Positions 23,613 to 37,645 of a DNA stretch of 64,000 bases are shown one piece after another. Origin of the DNA: Phascolomyces articulosus (taxonomy: Eukaryota > Mucoromycota > Mucoromycetes > Mucorales > Lichtheimiaceae); the NCBI GenBank assembly GCA_025677815.1, contig JAIXMP010000002.1, forward strand, positions 992,001-1,056,000, given 5' to 3'. Every line of letters begins with the position of its first letter. Positions within the stretch are counted from its first letter, which is position 1. Made by a program: the position numbers and the translations under genes. The notes below the pieces were generated by a model. It had not been told where the DNA came from, made no database searches, and saw only the letters and a program-made list of their open reading frames with translations.

Positions 23613-25937
23613 GAAAAAAAGCGAGTATCTTGTGTAAACACAACAATTACCTTGTGAATAATGTTGCTGTTCTTGGAATCTGTAAAATAAATTTGCTGAT
23701 CGTTCAATATTATCAATATACACTTTATCTTGTAGTTCTCTAGCAGCAGTATAGTATATACAGATGAGTTATCTTGATTTTACATATATATTGGTCAATC
23801 ACGCAAAAAAAAAGAACATTTCAATATAAATCATACAACATATGATCCAGCTGTGAATATACTTGAAGAAATTGTGGAGGACGTCGTTGATTTGGATAAC
23901 TGAGTGAACTTATGGAGCCTTGACTTGAATTATCGTTTGAAATATTTGCGTCTCGTACCTTGCTTATCAAATCCGTCTTTTCTTGCCGTAATGCTTCAAG
24001 ATCGACACTTGGAAATAATTCCAGTGCTCCACCCGTAATACCATCAATAGCAGCATTGAAAATTGCTTTGGCAAGACTCAAATTTTGACAACAGCAAGTT
24101 ACTAAAAGCGGAAAACAATCGACATTCAATTGGCAGTTTAATAACTATTACTTCTCCTTCAACGTACCGTGTATACACTCGTAATAAGTTACTCACTCAA
24201 GTTTTCAAGTTCATTCAATACAGATTCTTCTTCGTTTTCTTTAAAAAAGGTATATCGACTTTTCATATGGCGAAACCATGCATCCATCAACAATTTCGAA
24301 ATCATCATCGGATCAACATTTTTTGCAGCTGAGCCTGTCTCCCCGCTATTTTCCCAGAAATGAGAACGACTTAATAATCGATATCCTAATGCACGACATT
24401 CCATTGATGGATGGTTGACAAAGAGCAAAAGTACTTGGCGCCAACGCAGTTTCATATACCGTTTAAATGCATCAAAGCCAGGGCGGTTGTTGTAGTTTCT
24501 CTCAGGTGCTTCTTCAAATAACATCGAAAGGTTGGTCAGGATTTTTTCCACATTAATAGATCCCCCAGCGCTGGCAATATGCATTGCGATTGCTTTCGAA
24601 AACACTTGTTCTAAAATCGTTCTAATGTATTATTAAGTTAACCATCGTGTAAGACTATCAATCAAGTAGATTCTGTATCTTCATATCCTCTCCTCGACCA
24701 TCAGACATACTCAAATATCCCTGGCCACTTTTCTTCAGCAGCCGCTACCAAATTTAAAATAAGATAGCGCGATCCAGCATCCGCCTGTAATTGATTGCTT
24801 GTTGTTTCTCGATCCAATCGTGTAATCAGAGCCACAAACATATTTATTGCAATATCGGAAGTATTACTTCGGAGAGCTGTCATTTGTAATAAGAATAAAG
24901 GTATTTTCAAATCATCGGGGCCACGTTTTGATGTTTTTGAGGCAATAATAGGTAATATCCAATCAACAAGATCTACAGACGCAGGCTCAAGATCCAATTG
25001 ATCAAACGATGGTTTGAGTGTATCGATGATTGATCGGTCACCACTCTATTTATATGGATGAGGGGGGATTGTTAGTATGATAGTTTTGCATAATCAATAG
25101 AATCGATATAATTAGAATATCATAATAATTACCGGAATAAGATAATGAAGTCCAAGGCGACGATCATATGCCATCGCATCCAGGGCAATGGCAATGTCTA
25201 ACGCATGTTTCATAATCAATCCATTTTTGTCAAATGCTACGGTATAAAGCCAAGTTGAAAATACACCTGCTACGCTGACAATATCTCTATAAATAGAAAA
25301 GGGAAATCAAGCAAATTAAGCATGAATGCTCCATAATATTACATATACACCAATATTTAAAAGCGCTTACCCTGATACTGTGCGCACAAGTGATTGCTTG
25401 GTATCTCGTTCGTGAAGGAACATGTTACCAAGACCATTATTTTCATAAAGTCTTTTAAATATGTCCTTCCAACACTCTAACGGCCAGAAGATAAATTTAC
25501 TATTCGTAATCCAAAACAAATTGACAACTTCTTCTTCCACAAAAATAAGGTGATTTACCGCTCACTACTCCAGGTGCAATCCGTGGTAATGAAAGAAGAT
25601 AACCTAACAAATAAATCTGGATATCTGTTCCCAATTGAGAATAATATTGGAATAAAGTTCACAGGTTTGCTATTTTATATCCAAATCGAGTTTAAACTTG
25701 GTCTCCCCTCTTGATACCTGATTCTTGAATGCCTTCGTTATACCGTTTAATCATATCGAAATACTGATTCCATAAATCCTGTATTGACTTTTTCGTTGTA
25801 TCTTTTTGGTTCTGTAACAGATGAGATAATAAATTGGATCCAAGAGCGGTCATTCGAGACCGTTCATCGTCATCTGCAATCGTTCTGCATCAAGAAAAAA
25901 ATACACAAAACATTAAGTATATTGAATTACATAGTTC

Positions 25938-25976
<39 letters not shown>

Positions 25977-27419
25977 TAGAAAAATAAACTCTACACTGAT
26001 CCATCAATATGTGGATTTCCGACAGTAGCAAAAGACCAAAGAAGATATTCATGTATTCTTGGGATGGACCATTGAGGTAATCGTTCACATATAAGACAAA
26101 GAAGCCATAACATGGACATGGGTGTACCTATGGATTCTTTTCCGAGCTATCATTGGCATCAATATGAGATTCACGCAAGTTATGTGAATAAAAAATTATA
26201 TAAAATATTTCTAACTGACATTACATTTAATAAAGCACCAAAGACACTAAAAAATATACGTGTTGTTGTCAATATTTGATCTCTTTTGGCTGTCTTTATT
26301 TATTATGTTCATTATTACCCTACCTATCATCGATCGCTTCACGGAATGCAATACATTCAACCAAAAGATCAATGAGTGCAATATTGACTGTATCCTTTAA
26401 AATAAGTGTTACGGAATTGGCATCGATCGTGACTAGTTGACGAGACGAAAAGAGACGCGCAAGAATTAAATCACTTGGTTTTGAATACATTAATATCATT
26501 AAGATAAACATTACCATTATTTGTTGTTCGTGCTTGTAGAATTACGTAAGTCCACTATAAAGACAGATTGAATTGTTTAATGCATCTTTCTTTTGACCAG
26601 AAAGTATGAAGAAAATATTTATGTTTTACTTGGATCAACTTTATAGCATCAGTTGTCATGAATCGTTTTAGCTTTTTTACTGCAAGTGCCAACGATTTGC
26701 TGTTGTTATCTTCTATTGGGTCACTGTTGTCGATGGAATTTGCCGGGAATTGCGCGATAACTTTTGATAATAGTTCGAGATCTGCGTCAGTACATTGTGG
26801 TAGTGGCATGGGATATAAGCAAAAGGCAACCTTGCTGAGAAAACCTGCTTTGTCCAAAATAATGCAAACCCATTTTACAGAATAAATTTTATTGTTATAA
26901 TATACGACCACCAGAGTTCAAGTCATTAATTGGCAATCAAACACTGTAACCCCAGTTTTTTATATAATTGCAACTTGATTATCAAGAGGGCCACTTCCAC
27001 CTTGATTTTAAGTAAGGAAAGTCGGTATAAGCGATGCGTTTTCTTCCACTGGTCAAAAAATAGCATATATTCAAGGCAAGGTGTAGCTTTAGATATTCTT
27101 TCTATTTCATCCCATCTACTTGGTCGAAATAGACTTACATTCTCGTCCAATATATTTGTACTGAGATCATTCACTTTATGTGGATAACAAAACGAATGTC
27201 TTCTGAGAACATAATTGTAAGCGTGGAAATGCAATACGTTGTCCGCATTGAATAGGAAGTAACAGAAATCACAAGTGCTTACTATAGGATATCATTTAAA
27301 AGATGTAGGGTAATAATAGATTTATAAGATAAATATATGTTCCTTTGTATTAAGTTCTTCCAAAAACGAAGAAGAACTTGCTGATGATGTTTCTTGAACA
27401 ATTCACTGCGGCCGGCCAT
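22714..27419 (-). CDS. Large helical-repeat protein, unidentified (many exons)
   Basis: A long minus-strand gene with about a dozen exons and short introns, running from an ATG at 27417-27419 (MAGRSELFKKHHQ) to a stop at 22714. Most exons read as Leu-rich amphipathic helices of HEAT/ARM style, for example SMLWLLCLICERLPQW, PLFLLQMTALRSN, RWRQVLLLFVNHPSMECRAL and ARELGIVLYQTIWPFIRG. No catalytic motif was found. It may be a scaffold of the focadhesin (DUF3730) or a similar alpha-solenoid type, but I cannot name it. The first junction is uncertain: a plausible donor lies about 52 bases into exon 1. Two introns contain long A/T runs (23582-23609 and 25940-25971), a likely source of length variation. 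mL41 lies 198 bp downstream on the same strand. Confidence 0.6.
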
Positions 27420-28681
27420 GTCTAATTTTTAAAAACAGGTACATTTGTACAAGCTTGTCTTGAATTTTATGAAGGCTGCTTGTACCAATCGCCACAGATA
27501 CCATTACATTGATACCCTTTCTTAGTAGGAAGAATAACAACAACACATACTTCTAATAGTAATACTACATAAATATTTTAGTGTAGCCGACGAAAGATAT
27601 ATTATACATCTTTACCAACTTATTTTTTTACGCTCTGTACCTCCTTGTGCATTAGATAGTAAATTATGGTGCAGCTAATGAATTATAATAGGTATATAAA
27701 CCTGATTCTCCTTAAACTGTCTTTCCTCTGTAGTAAATACAGAGAAGATAAATTTATGATAGAGTGTCTCTTTAATATAGAACTTCCAGGTTTATGTATT
27801 CAGTTCCGCAAAAGTGAAAATATAAAAAGCAGCCGAAAATCTATTTCGCTGATATTTCACCTGGCATATTTCTATTTTCACAATATAAGAATACAATAGT
27901 TTTTCTAATGTTTCAAAAAAAGCACCAGAATTTGGTTTTAAACATTAACCCTGTAGTAATGCCGCATCATAAATAGTATAATAATTTTACTACAAGCACC
28001 TTTTCTTAATACATTTATTATTAGTGAATATGGTTCAAGTTTCTTTGAAGAATTGTCTCCTTTCTTCGACTATAGCAGCCATGATTAGTATTAGTTTCCA
28101 ATCTATCGTTACATGTGCGCAAGATGATGATTGTGGGCTAGATGGACGGCACATTACACTGACGGCAAATATGGTAATCAAGTAAATATAGTCGATAAGT
28201 ATATCTATTATATAGCTTATATTATTTTTCATAAATCACTACGTTATGATCATGGGTATATTCATCTGCATGTTCATGACAGTATGCTCGCTGTTATATA
28301 TCTTTGGTGTAAAAAATAATAATGATTCTCTTTATAATCACTGATTATTCATAATTAAATAACATGCATTTAATTTTGAGTGAGCTTCAGAGATGTTTAT
28401 ATTGTAATGGAACTTGATGATATATATCGCAATATAATAGCGAATGATATTATATATATATTTAATAAATAAAGCTCAATAAATTATTCATTAGACAGTT
28501 TTATATGTGACGTTTCTGGTGTTGTATATAGCATGAGTTATTGGTAGCTATGGATTAATATTGTTATAGTAATGTTTAGAAATGGTGAAAAATTATAATA
28601 AAAAAGGAAGAAAAAGAAAAAGAATAATAATAGTAATAGTAATGAATGTTGAGGAGGAGAGAAGAAAGAAAAATAATAAGT

Positions 28682-28712
<31 letters not shown>

Positions 28713-28752
28713 AGGATTGGAATGAAATATATAATATATAAAAACATTTCCA
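27420..28752. other. Intergenic region upstream of the helical-repeat gene and downstream of the formin
   Basis: AT-rich. It holds one candidate small secreted protein (28030-28188, listed separately). An open frame at 27666-27899 has no recognisable motif. Trinucleotide TAA repeats occur at 28684-28712. Confidence 0.4.
28030..28188 (+). CDS. Candidate small secreted peptide (52 aa)
   Basis: A short frame, MVQVSLKNCLLSSTIAAMISIS..., with a basic N-terminal residue (K7), a hydrophobic core (residues about 9-31) and a likely signal cleavage near VTCA-Q, followed by DDDCGLDGRH. This has the shape of a signal peptide plus short mature part. The frame ends TAA at 28186-28188; a possible splice donor (GTAATC) just before the stop could extend it. 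No family is recognised, and a 52-codon frame can occur by chance, so this is a candidate only. Confidence 0.3.
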
Positions 28753-31700
28753 TTATGATTGGACAGTCGAAACTCGTTGATTATCCAAATTATTTTGTTC
28801 GGCTTTTCGTTGTCTGTACCGTAATACGAGCGGACTTGGAGTACTAATTCTCCAGGAATGTTCACCATGTTTTAATCCTGCACGTAGTTCTCTCAGAACA
28901 TGGTCAAAGCCATCATCATCTCCCTTATTTAATGTAGAAGGTAAAGGGGATAAGGAGACTAGTTGATGGGGTGGGCTTTGTTGTGAATTTGAGTTTGAAT
29001 CACTTGTGACGCTACTATAAGAAGTAGACCGTGATAAAGTGGAGGATGAAGATGTCATCGAGCTATCTCGACTGGAACAGGACGATGATACAGAAACGCG
29101 AGGCTTTTGTTTCTGAAATAATAGATAGTAAATAAAATGTTACTTAAAATTACACTGATTTACACGACAACAGCATCATTTATTCCTTATGCCTATTTTT
29201 GGAGCTTTATATACTCCTATTTTAATAATTTTTGTTTAGTATTTTACCTTGAGTAACATTTCTTGCTGTCGTTGACGGCGCAATGCACGTTCACGAGCTT
29301 CATGGATTTCCACTTGTGCTTTCTATAAAAAACATGATTATAATATACATCATAAAATTAGGCTACATCATCATCACTTTTTTTTCCACGGAAACAACAA
29401 AATTAAGGAACTTATTAATGTCCACTTCTTGTTTATAAAAAAGAATAGGTAAACACATACCGCAAATGATGAAGAAAATGTATAAATGATATCAAAGAAA
29501 TCTTCAGATTTAACTGCCAATGGATCTTCTCCATAATATGATATCAATTCCTTTAGCTTTTCATCAATATCCTTGGTCATACTTTTCAAATTGTTGCCAA
29601 TGGGTTCTGCTTCAATCAAGAATTCTTCCATAGAGTCTGCAAATCGATCAATTTGTAACATGGATGTTCGTCGACGTCTATGTAAGTTGAGTTCATCTTT
29701 GATTTGTACCAAGTTTGCGTTCAATGCATTGACGGAAGCAAAAATTGTAGGTGGTGATACTAATTTAGAAATAAGTGGTGATATGGGGGAAAACACAATA
29801 AGAAAAAAATAATAATATAAATATCATAAAGTCTTATACTGTTAAGTTTTTTTTTTCTTTTTATCAGGATGCATTAAAATAAATCTTACATTTTGCAGCG
29901 GCTTCCAAGTGAACAATATCATCTCGAAAATCAACTACATCATCGCCTGATTTGGCTAAAAAGTGTACAAGATAATGGAGTAAAGTTGGCATAGTATTGC
30001 TAACACCTTCTCCTTCAGCTCGTGTATCTCGCATCTAATAGCATTATAATTTTTATAATACATTTGCGTAAATTAATAGAATATCTTCATGTTCTGCGAA
30101 TAAATATAAATAGAAAGGGCTATACCTTAAGCAATGCATCTAAACGGAAACCATAAGCATTTCCCCGAATAGTATGACCATTAAGATAATTTCCAATAGC
30201 AAGCACAGTCTATAATATCATTGAATGAGTAATTCGATTTATATCTGAGAGTTATACTTATAAAATGAATTGCATCTTTTGTTTCTTACCTTTAATACTT
30301 TTTTGAAGCGAACGCTTTCACGTAATTCGCAAATGGCATATTGGAGAATATCTAGTTGCTGTAATAATAATAATAATAATCATAATCAATACTTAGTATT
30401 CAATTAGAAATCACAAATTAGAATCAGCAAGTAAAACGTACTCCTAAAGTTTCCTCGAGTTCTTGCTTAAATTTTCGACGGAAAATCATACAACTGACAC
30501 GATCCGCCAATCGAGGAATATACATTATCTATTATTATTACAAAAGGTTACTAAGTTTAATATTTAAAAAAAAATTTCTATTCGCTTCTTACCGATCGGA
30601 AATATCGTTCAGCATTTCCTAAACTCTCAACGTCGCCATCGAATTCTTTTACAATTTCAATCTATGGTAATATTACTTATTAGTCTCTATCCCCCTATCC
30701 ACGATTATATCATAATTTTTTTTTTTCGCTATCACCCCAATTTTTTCTTTTACCTCTTCCTTGGTAGGGATATACTGTCGAATAGCCATCAGATTATCAA
30801 CAGTGAGTTTGTTATCATCGATATTCCAGATAGCATCTCGAATTTCGGGATAAGTTAATCTGATTCGTGCCAGCATAATAGCTACCCAATTTTTTGTTGT
30901 TGTTTGGGTAAGTCTATATCCTTGATAAATTGATTAAATTTGAAAATATTTATGGCTTACCAATATTATTTGCTCGATTGAATTCCAACAAGGTGATAGC
31001 ACCTGATTTTCGCACCTTTGGTCCAACCCCATCATTAATGGCATTTGTATTATTACCACCTGCTATTTTTTTATATCATAATACGATGAATAAGAAAACA
31101 AAAAATAAAACCTATTATATTATGCTTAAACTTACTTTTGCGAGTTTTCTTGAATAACCGTTCCAGTTCTACTGTATCTAATTGTACAGCAACTGAAGAT
31201 GGAGGTATTATTGCGTTTTGTTGTTTAGTAGCACCATTGCTAGTCGTTATAGGAGATGTTACGTTATTATTACGATTCTTGTGATGAGCTGGAGTATCAT
31301 CGACGGACCAAAAATCTTCATCATCTTCTGCTTCACTACTACTACTACTTGTCAATGGAGATTCTAATCCACTATTAAAGTCAGGTGAAAGAATTTCTTT
31401 CCAAACAGTATGCTGAATTCGCTCTGGAGGTAATTTTGACCAAAAGAATTGCTAAAAAATTGAATAGTAATATGAGCGTAATATTCAAATTGATGTTGAG
31501 AAAGTGAAAAAAAAAGCTATTCTTGATTGTATACCTTCATAGTGACGACGGGCTGCTGAGGCTTTTGCCAACAGTTTGAATCAACCACAAGTGATGGATC
31601 AGAAATAGCAGAAAATGGGACAGTAGATTCAGAAGTAGGTGAAGTAGGTGAACTCGTTGGTGAAGATACATTATTTTCATGCAAAGATTTAAGTGATGGG

Positions 31701-34700
31701 AAACAAAGATTGAGTGCCAATGGATGAAGGTATTTGGATGTACGTGCACTTCGACGTCTCATGGCATTATTGTTGGGTCGTCGCAGTGGGAAAGCTGATT
31801 GAGGAACAGGTGGTGGTGGCGGTGGTGGAGGAGGCGGTGGTGGAACATCGGCTGCTGAATATTGGACAGGATCAGAATTGGTTTTTTCTGATGTTACATT
31901 ATTGGTGTCCAATGAAGCTGTATGTTTGATATTCTGCTGTTGAGCAGCCATAGCAACAGTTTCAGACGTTACTTCTGCAGTAGATTCATTACTGCTGTTT
32001 GCTGTTGTTTCTTTTGTGGTCAACACGGAAGCAACGGATGAAGAACGATGACGATTATACTGTTCCATTGATATAATACGTGCTTCACGCTCTTGAAGAT
32101 CAGCATGTGCTTTGGACATTTTCATCATTAACTCATTCTTTTCACGTCGAATTTTGGTGTTGACTTCCTCACTCTTGACTAACGAATCCTTTAATTCCTC
32201 TACCATGTTACGTAACCCTTCTAAATCTTCCAGATTATTTCTACCGTCTACAGAAGGTCGTATGGCTTCACACGTGTCATTTTTGTTTGATGCATCGCTG
32301 GTGCGTTCCAACTGTAATTTCCCAGCGATGGGTTGAATAAGCTCAAGGAATTGTTGAAGTGGTTGTTGGAATTCACCTACATTATATATATCAAGTAAAC
32401 ATTTGATGTGTAATAATAGTCTTTAGCATGGGTAGCAATGATAATAAGTCCACCCAAACAAGTACCTTTCTTTGCAGCTGGTTTCATGTTAGTTGCAAAA
32501 ATATTAACTACTGTCCAAATATCCATTACCGCTCTAAAGCAAAAAATTCGTTTTGTTAGTCATGTCAGGTTATATCATTATTTATGATTCCTGTTAACCA
32601 CGTGTTAGTATGCTAAAGTTGAGAATAGGATACTTACTGCTTGTTGGTTTTAACTTTGTCTGAACCAAGATCTAGAAGATTACTAACACTCTCCACAACA
32701 AGATAATAGACTTCTGGATCTGCAGAAAACTTGTCAAAAGCTGCAGCAAAAATATCTTGTGGTTGTCTGTGTGTGAATGTGATGATGAGGTGCAAATATA
32801 AATATATAAAAATAGGAGAATTTCATTAGATACTCCATCAAAAAAAAATGCATATAGTATATACGGAACAAAACATTAGTGCTTATTATTATTGCTATTA
32901 AACTACTACTTACAATTGTAAAACGCTTTGGCGCTTAGATTTTTCAACTTCATGAATAAGATCTAAATCCGTTTGTTTTGCTTCAATATAGGCTCGAATA
33001 GAATGACTCATTGCATCTGATAAATCAAATGCTTTTTCTAATTCCTATTATTTGTGGATTGGTAATAGATTTTTTTTTTGTTTAGATAGGATGTTATGAA
33101 TTTTTGTCATCCTTTTTTCCTAAATATTAATTAATATTAGTTCTTTTTTCCATTTCCAACTATACCTTGAGATAATCATCTAAACCACGACGTTCCAATT
33201 CAGTCCGTATAGAACGACGTACTTCAATCGACTCGGGAGTATTTGCAATTGCGTTGAATAGACTGACACATGCAGCTTGAGACTCCCAAATCAAAGCAGG
33301 TGCCTCCTTTTCCTCATCTGCTGCTAAAATAGCTAAACCACGTAAACGGTTGACCAATCGTTCAAATCGATATTGTTCACCTCTAATTTCAGAGAAGATG
33401 GCTAATACACTTTGATGTCCTTGTAATGAAAAAAGACAAAGAGCTGATAAAATTTCAAAAATATGAATACATATTTTAAATGTAATAGATGATGATCCAT
33501 AGTGTTGATTATTGTTATTTCCGTGATGAGTACTTGGTGCTTCAGTTGCATGAGCTGCAGAAAGTGTCGTTGAAATAGAAGGAAGAATGCTTCCAGTGAG
33601 CGATGTTACTGAAGGTGACTTATTCAATGTCACTGTTGACAATGAACTTGTTGGAATGATTTCATAATAACCTGTAACACAGTTAAGTCCAGCAAGTAAG
33701 GCAACAACAAGATGACGAAGGATCACTGGACGCATCGACACTTGTTGAGATCCAGGCTAATTAACAACAACGACAGTAACAAAGCGTGTTAAAGAAGGAA
33801 AAAAGAGGAAGAAGAAAGGAATTGGTTATTATGAACAACGCCACCCACTTTTTTTTTGTTCAACAAAAACAACAACAAAAGAGAAAAGAAAAAAAGGGAG
33901 AAAGGAGAAGAAAGGAAAAAGGGAAAACAAAACAAAAAGAATATAAAAAAGGTAACAATGTGTCTGTTCCCCCCTGCATTCTATCATATCACTACTGTCA
34001 TCATATTATATATAGTATATATACATATATACAAAATAATAATATTATTATTATGTAGTGAAAGGAGAAGAGAAGGGGAGAGAAAATAAAGAAAGGAACA
34101 AAATTATTTTGTATAATAAGTGATAGAAAATAGGGTGTAATTAAATGAAGATTAGAAGACTTACATCGGTATTTAAAAGTGCTTTTAAACATTTGACACA
34201 TTCTAATAAGCAAGTTTCTTCAGTTTCACTAAGTCGATTTTGACCGCGTTTCCTAATAATTTGTGCACAGTTTGTTTATACATTTTAGATTAGCATTTGC
34301 ATTTTGCATTATATTTCTATTAGATAATGCTATAATGCCGATGTCATTCAATATGACTACTACTACAAATATATCTGTTGATATTTTACTTTTTTCTTTT
34401 CCCATCTAATCGTTCCAATACATTCTCTAGCGCGGACAGACCATCATGGCGTCGGGAAAGAAATTCATTCACCCAAGAAACACTTCCGGTAGTAAAAATT
34501 ACTTTAAGGGATGTAAGGTGTTTGGTTAATGCATCGATGGGAGTGTTTCTATAAATATACAATAAAAAAAGCAGGGTGGATTTTTAGTTTATGATGCTAT
34601 TAGTAACTTTCATTATAATTATGAAAAAAAAACCACTTACTTGCTACGTAACCTCTCCACATAAAAATAAGGACTATTACGATCTTTGCGTTTTGTGGAA

Positions 34701-36186
34701 TTATCATCGACTACAACAGCACTTGCAGCAGCTGCAGCGGCTAAAGCAGCAAGATGGGACCCTTCATTACGTGTCAAACTTTGATTGTTATGATGATTTG
34801 TATTGATTTTAGAGGAACGATGATGATGATGATTTGCAGAAGTAGCTGTGGGTGGTGTTGCTTTTTTGTCATCCAATAATAACCATGCAGATGCATCCCC
34901 ATCATCATGCTGTGCTAATGCATCAAATTCCAATGCCATGGAACAAACCTTGGAACTACGATTTTGATTGGCTGCTAACTGATGTCGTCGATTAAATTTA
35001 TAGGATGCAGCACGTCCTCCACCATTATTATTATTATTATTATTAGTGCTACCTTTGGCTTTAGAATTATTACTGTTAATATTTGTTGTTGTAGTACCAT
35101 TACCCCCATTTGATACAGTTGCACCAGAAGGAGGGGGATGAAGAGGTGGCCTTTCAGCTTGTTGATGATGATGAGGATGAATGATCTCCTTTTTACTATC
35201 CGTTGATAATGTAGATGTACTAGGTTGGGGTGAACGTGAAATAAGTGATCGAGTATCACTACGCTTCATAGAGGATCTCAAGTTACGTAATGAAGTATTT
35301 GAGCTAGATGGCTTTAATGGAGCAGGAGGAGGGTTTTTGATATGCTTATTTTGTTGAAGTAAGTAAAGTTTTTGGTCGGCTGGTAAATCTCGTAGTTTAT
35401 CACGTTGTTCATCCTTCATATCAAGTTCATCCTATATATAAAAAATAATAAAATTTCCCCCCAAAATAATAAAAATAATATATTAATATTCAATGCTACC
35501 CTTTTTTTTTAAAAAAAAATAGAACTTTTTTTATAGACACGTGCGAGAAGAGATTCAAATGTTGCGTTTAATGCATCTAGATCTTCTATTGGAATAGTTG
35601 CATTATTATTGGTATTCGTTATAGTAGTACTACTATTTTCATTGTCTGTAGTATTAGTAGGGATAGTAGTAGTAGAAGATGATGATGAAACTGTAAGTAC
35701 TGGATGGATGATTGCTCCTGTAGTTACTGGATTGGTATTATTATTTCCTCCATTTCCTCGACCAAGCCAAGTAGGTAACAAGTTTTTTCCAAAACGTGAA
35801 GATGTACTTTTACGCAAAACAGGCTGTTGTTGTTGATTATGCTGTTCTTGTTGATCCAGACTACTCGATTTTGCATGGCGAAGTTGTTGTGTTAAACCTA
35901 CTTGTTGGGCACACATTGAACCAACAAGCATGGTAGGTGTTGTACTTTGTCTACGAGGAATACCATTAGTAGGCGATTTTTTTGTTGCAGATGTTGTAGT
36001 TTCAGACGCTGACAAGGATAATACGGGAGGTGATGGTGGATTAGATGATCTTAATGAATGATGAGAAGACATGCTATGTAGGTGTTTTGATTTTTGAAGT
36101 ACGGTAGATATATTGTTGTTATTGTTTTTCGAAACAGTAGTATTAGTGTTACTACCATTACTTGAAGATATTCGTTTTTGAGCCAT
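28753..36186 (-). CDS. Diaphanous-type formin (GBD/FH3-FH1-FH2-DAD)
   Basis: Nucleates and elongates actin filaments at sites of polarised growth and at the septum. The N-terminus (36186-35509) is Ser/Asn-rich and low complexity. A GTPase-binding/FH3 region follows across 35419-32500, with MKDEQRDKLRDLPADQKLYLL and LRHLVVALLAGLNCVTGY-type helices. A coiled coil precedes FH1, which is a run of Pro encoded near 31803-31845. FH2 runs from the FFWSKLPPERIQ segment near 31400 onward, with RKSGAITLLEFNRANNI and IMLARIRLTYPEI near 30860-31000 and a helical tail to 29250. The C-terminus has DHVLRELRAGLKHG, matching the DAD core (DxxLxxLRxG), followed by RQRK. The exons, about 20, are separated by short introns. 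Rho-GTPase control is inferred from the GBD-DAD layout. Homologues are Bni1/SepA/For3. Confidence 0.92.
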
Positions 36187-37645
36187 AATTGTGTTTTTTT
36201 TTAAATCATTACTTTGCTTAATAAAGAAGGATTATTACTAGAAAAGAGAGAGAGGAAGGGAATAAAGTGATACTACGTTTAAGCAAAAAGAAAAAATAAA
36301 GAAAAAGAAAAGAAGAAGTGATAAATGGTTTACGACTTTTGAAAGAAGCAAGGGAGTGGGAAGGGATTCGGAGGAGTGAGCAGAAAAATTCAATATGATG
36401 ATGAATTAATACCGATTTGTTGTTATTATCTACAAAAAGAAGTCTTTTTGTTTCGCTAAAGAAATCTGTATGAAGGATGTGCGTGAGTTAAGGGAATGGA
36501 AAGGGAAATAGAAAGACTTTTTTTGGTTAAAAAAGTGAAAAAAGAGAGAGAAAGAAACGATGAATTTAGATGCGTCTTTCAAGGGCGTAAAATGTATAAA
36601 ATTCGGGCATTCCCTTAAAGGGAGTTGATCAACCCATCAACACAAAAAACCCAGAGTGAGTCAATTTCTCTCCTACCTTTTTTTTTCTTTTTCTAAATCA
36701 GAGGTACAACTCCTTATTGTTCTACTTCTAATATATTGTACTGTATTTACTGATTATACATTGTGTTCTAGTATTTATTAACAATCCGCAAGGATAATAA
36801 AAAAAGGGAAACTAACTATAGTGTAGTACTACTTCTTCATGACGATGATGCTGCCTACTCAATACTGGCACTAGTTGTTTTACTCGATATGTAATAGTGA
36901 GTATAATACTAATTTCTGTGCATTATATCAAGAAAAAAAAACAAGATCATGTATATGTATACTAAAAACCCTCTTTACCGCTGATGCTGTTTTAATGCAA
37001 AAGCCCGCATGAAACATAAGCATTGTTATACGTGTACATGAAATATATAACTTAGTAATAACCCCGTTCTTACTATTATATATACCACTCATTATATATA
37101 TATTTATCATCGCCTTCTTCATTATATATATATATCTTTAATCCTTACCCCCCCTCCCCTCGGAGCGTGGTTTGTTGATCTCCTTTTGTCCAACTTGAAA
37201 AAAAAAACCAAATGTGTTCAATTGCCTTGTGAGAAATTATTTATGATTATCGCTATTACTATTACATACTTGATATTGATGATAACGATTATTATTACTA
37301 TCTATGACTATTATATAAATAAATCAATAAAAAAACAGCCCCTAAAAAAAGAGTTTCAAATTATTTGTTTAGAATAATAGGAAAGTGATCAATGCTTTTT
37401 TAAAAAGGTAAACTAAATCACGGACATTTTGAATGCACCTCTCCCTTTCTCATAATGGATATGTTATAAAAGGGGAGAAGAGCATACCATATAATAATAT
37501 TGTAAAGTAGTATTTATTGTGATATTATCCATCCATCCGCAGCATAATATAAATGAGTTTATTTTTGTCTCAGCCATAAATATAATGCTTCCTTCTTCTG
37601 ACAGCACACAGCAACAACACTTTTCTTTTATTTTTTATTCGACAA
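36187..37645. other. Divergent promoter region between formin and RAD9
   Basis: Purine-rich for about 350 bp before the formin start (36240-36560), then a 10-bp palindrome GTTGATCAAC at 36624-36633 and AT-rich DNA. No gene is supported. Confidence 0.5.
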
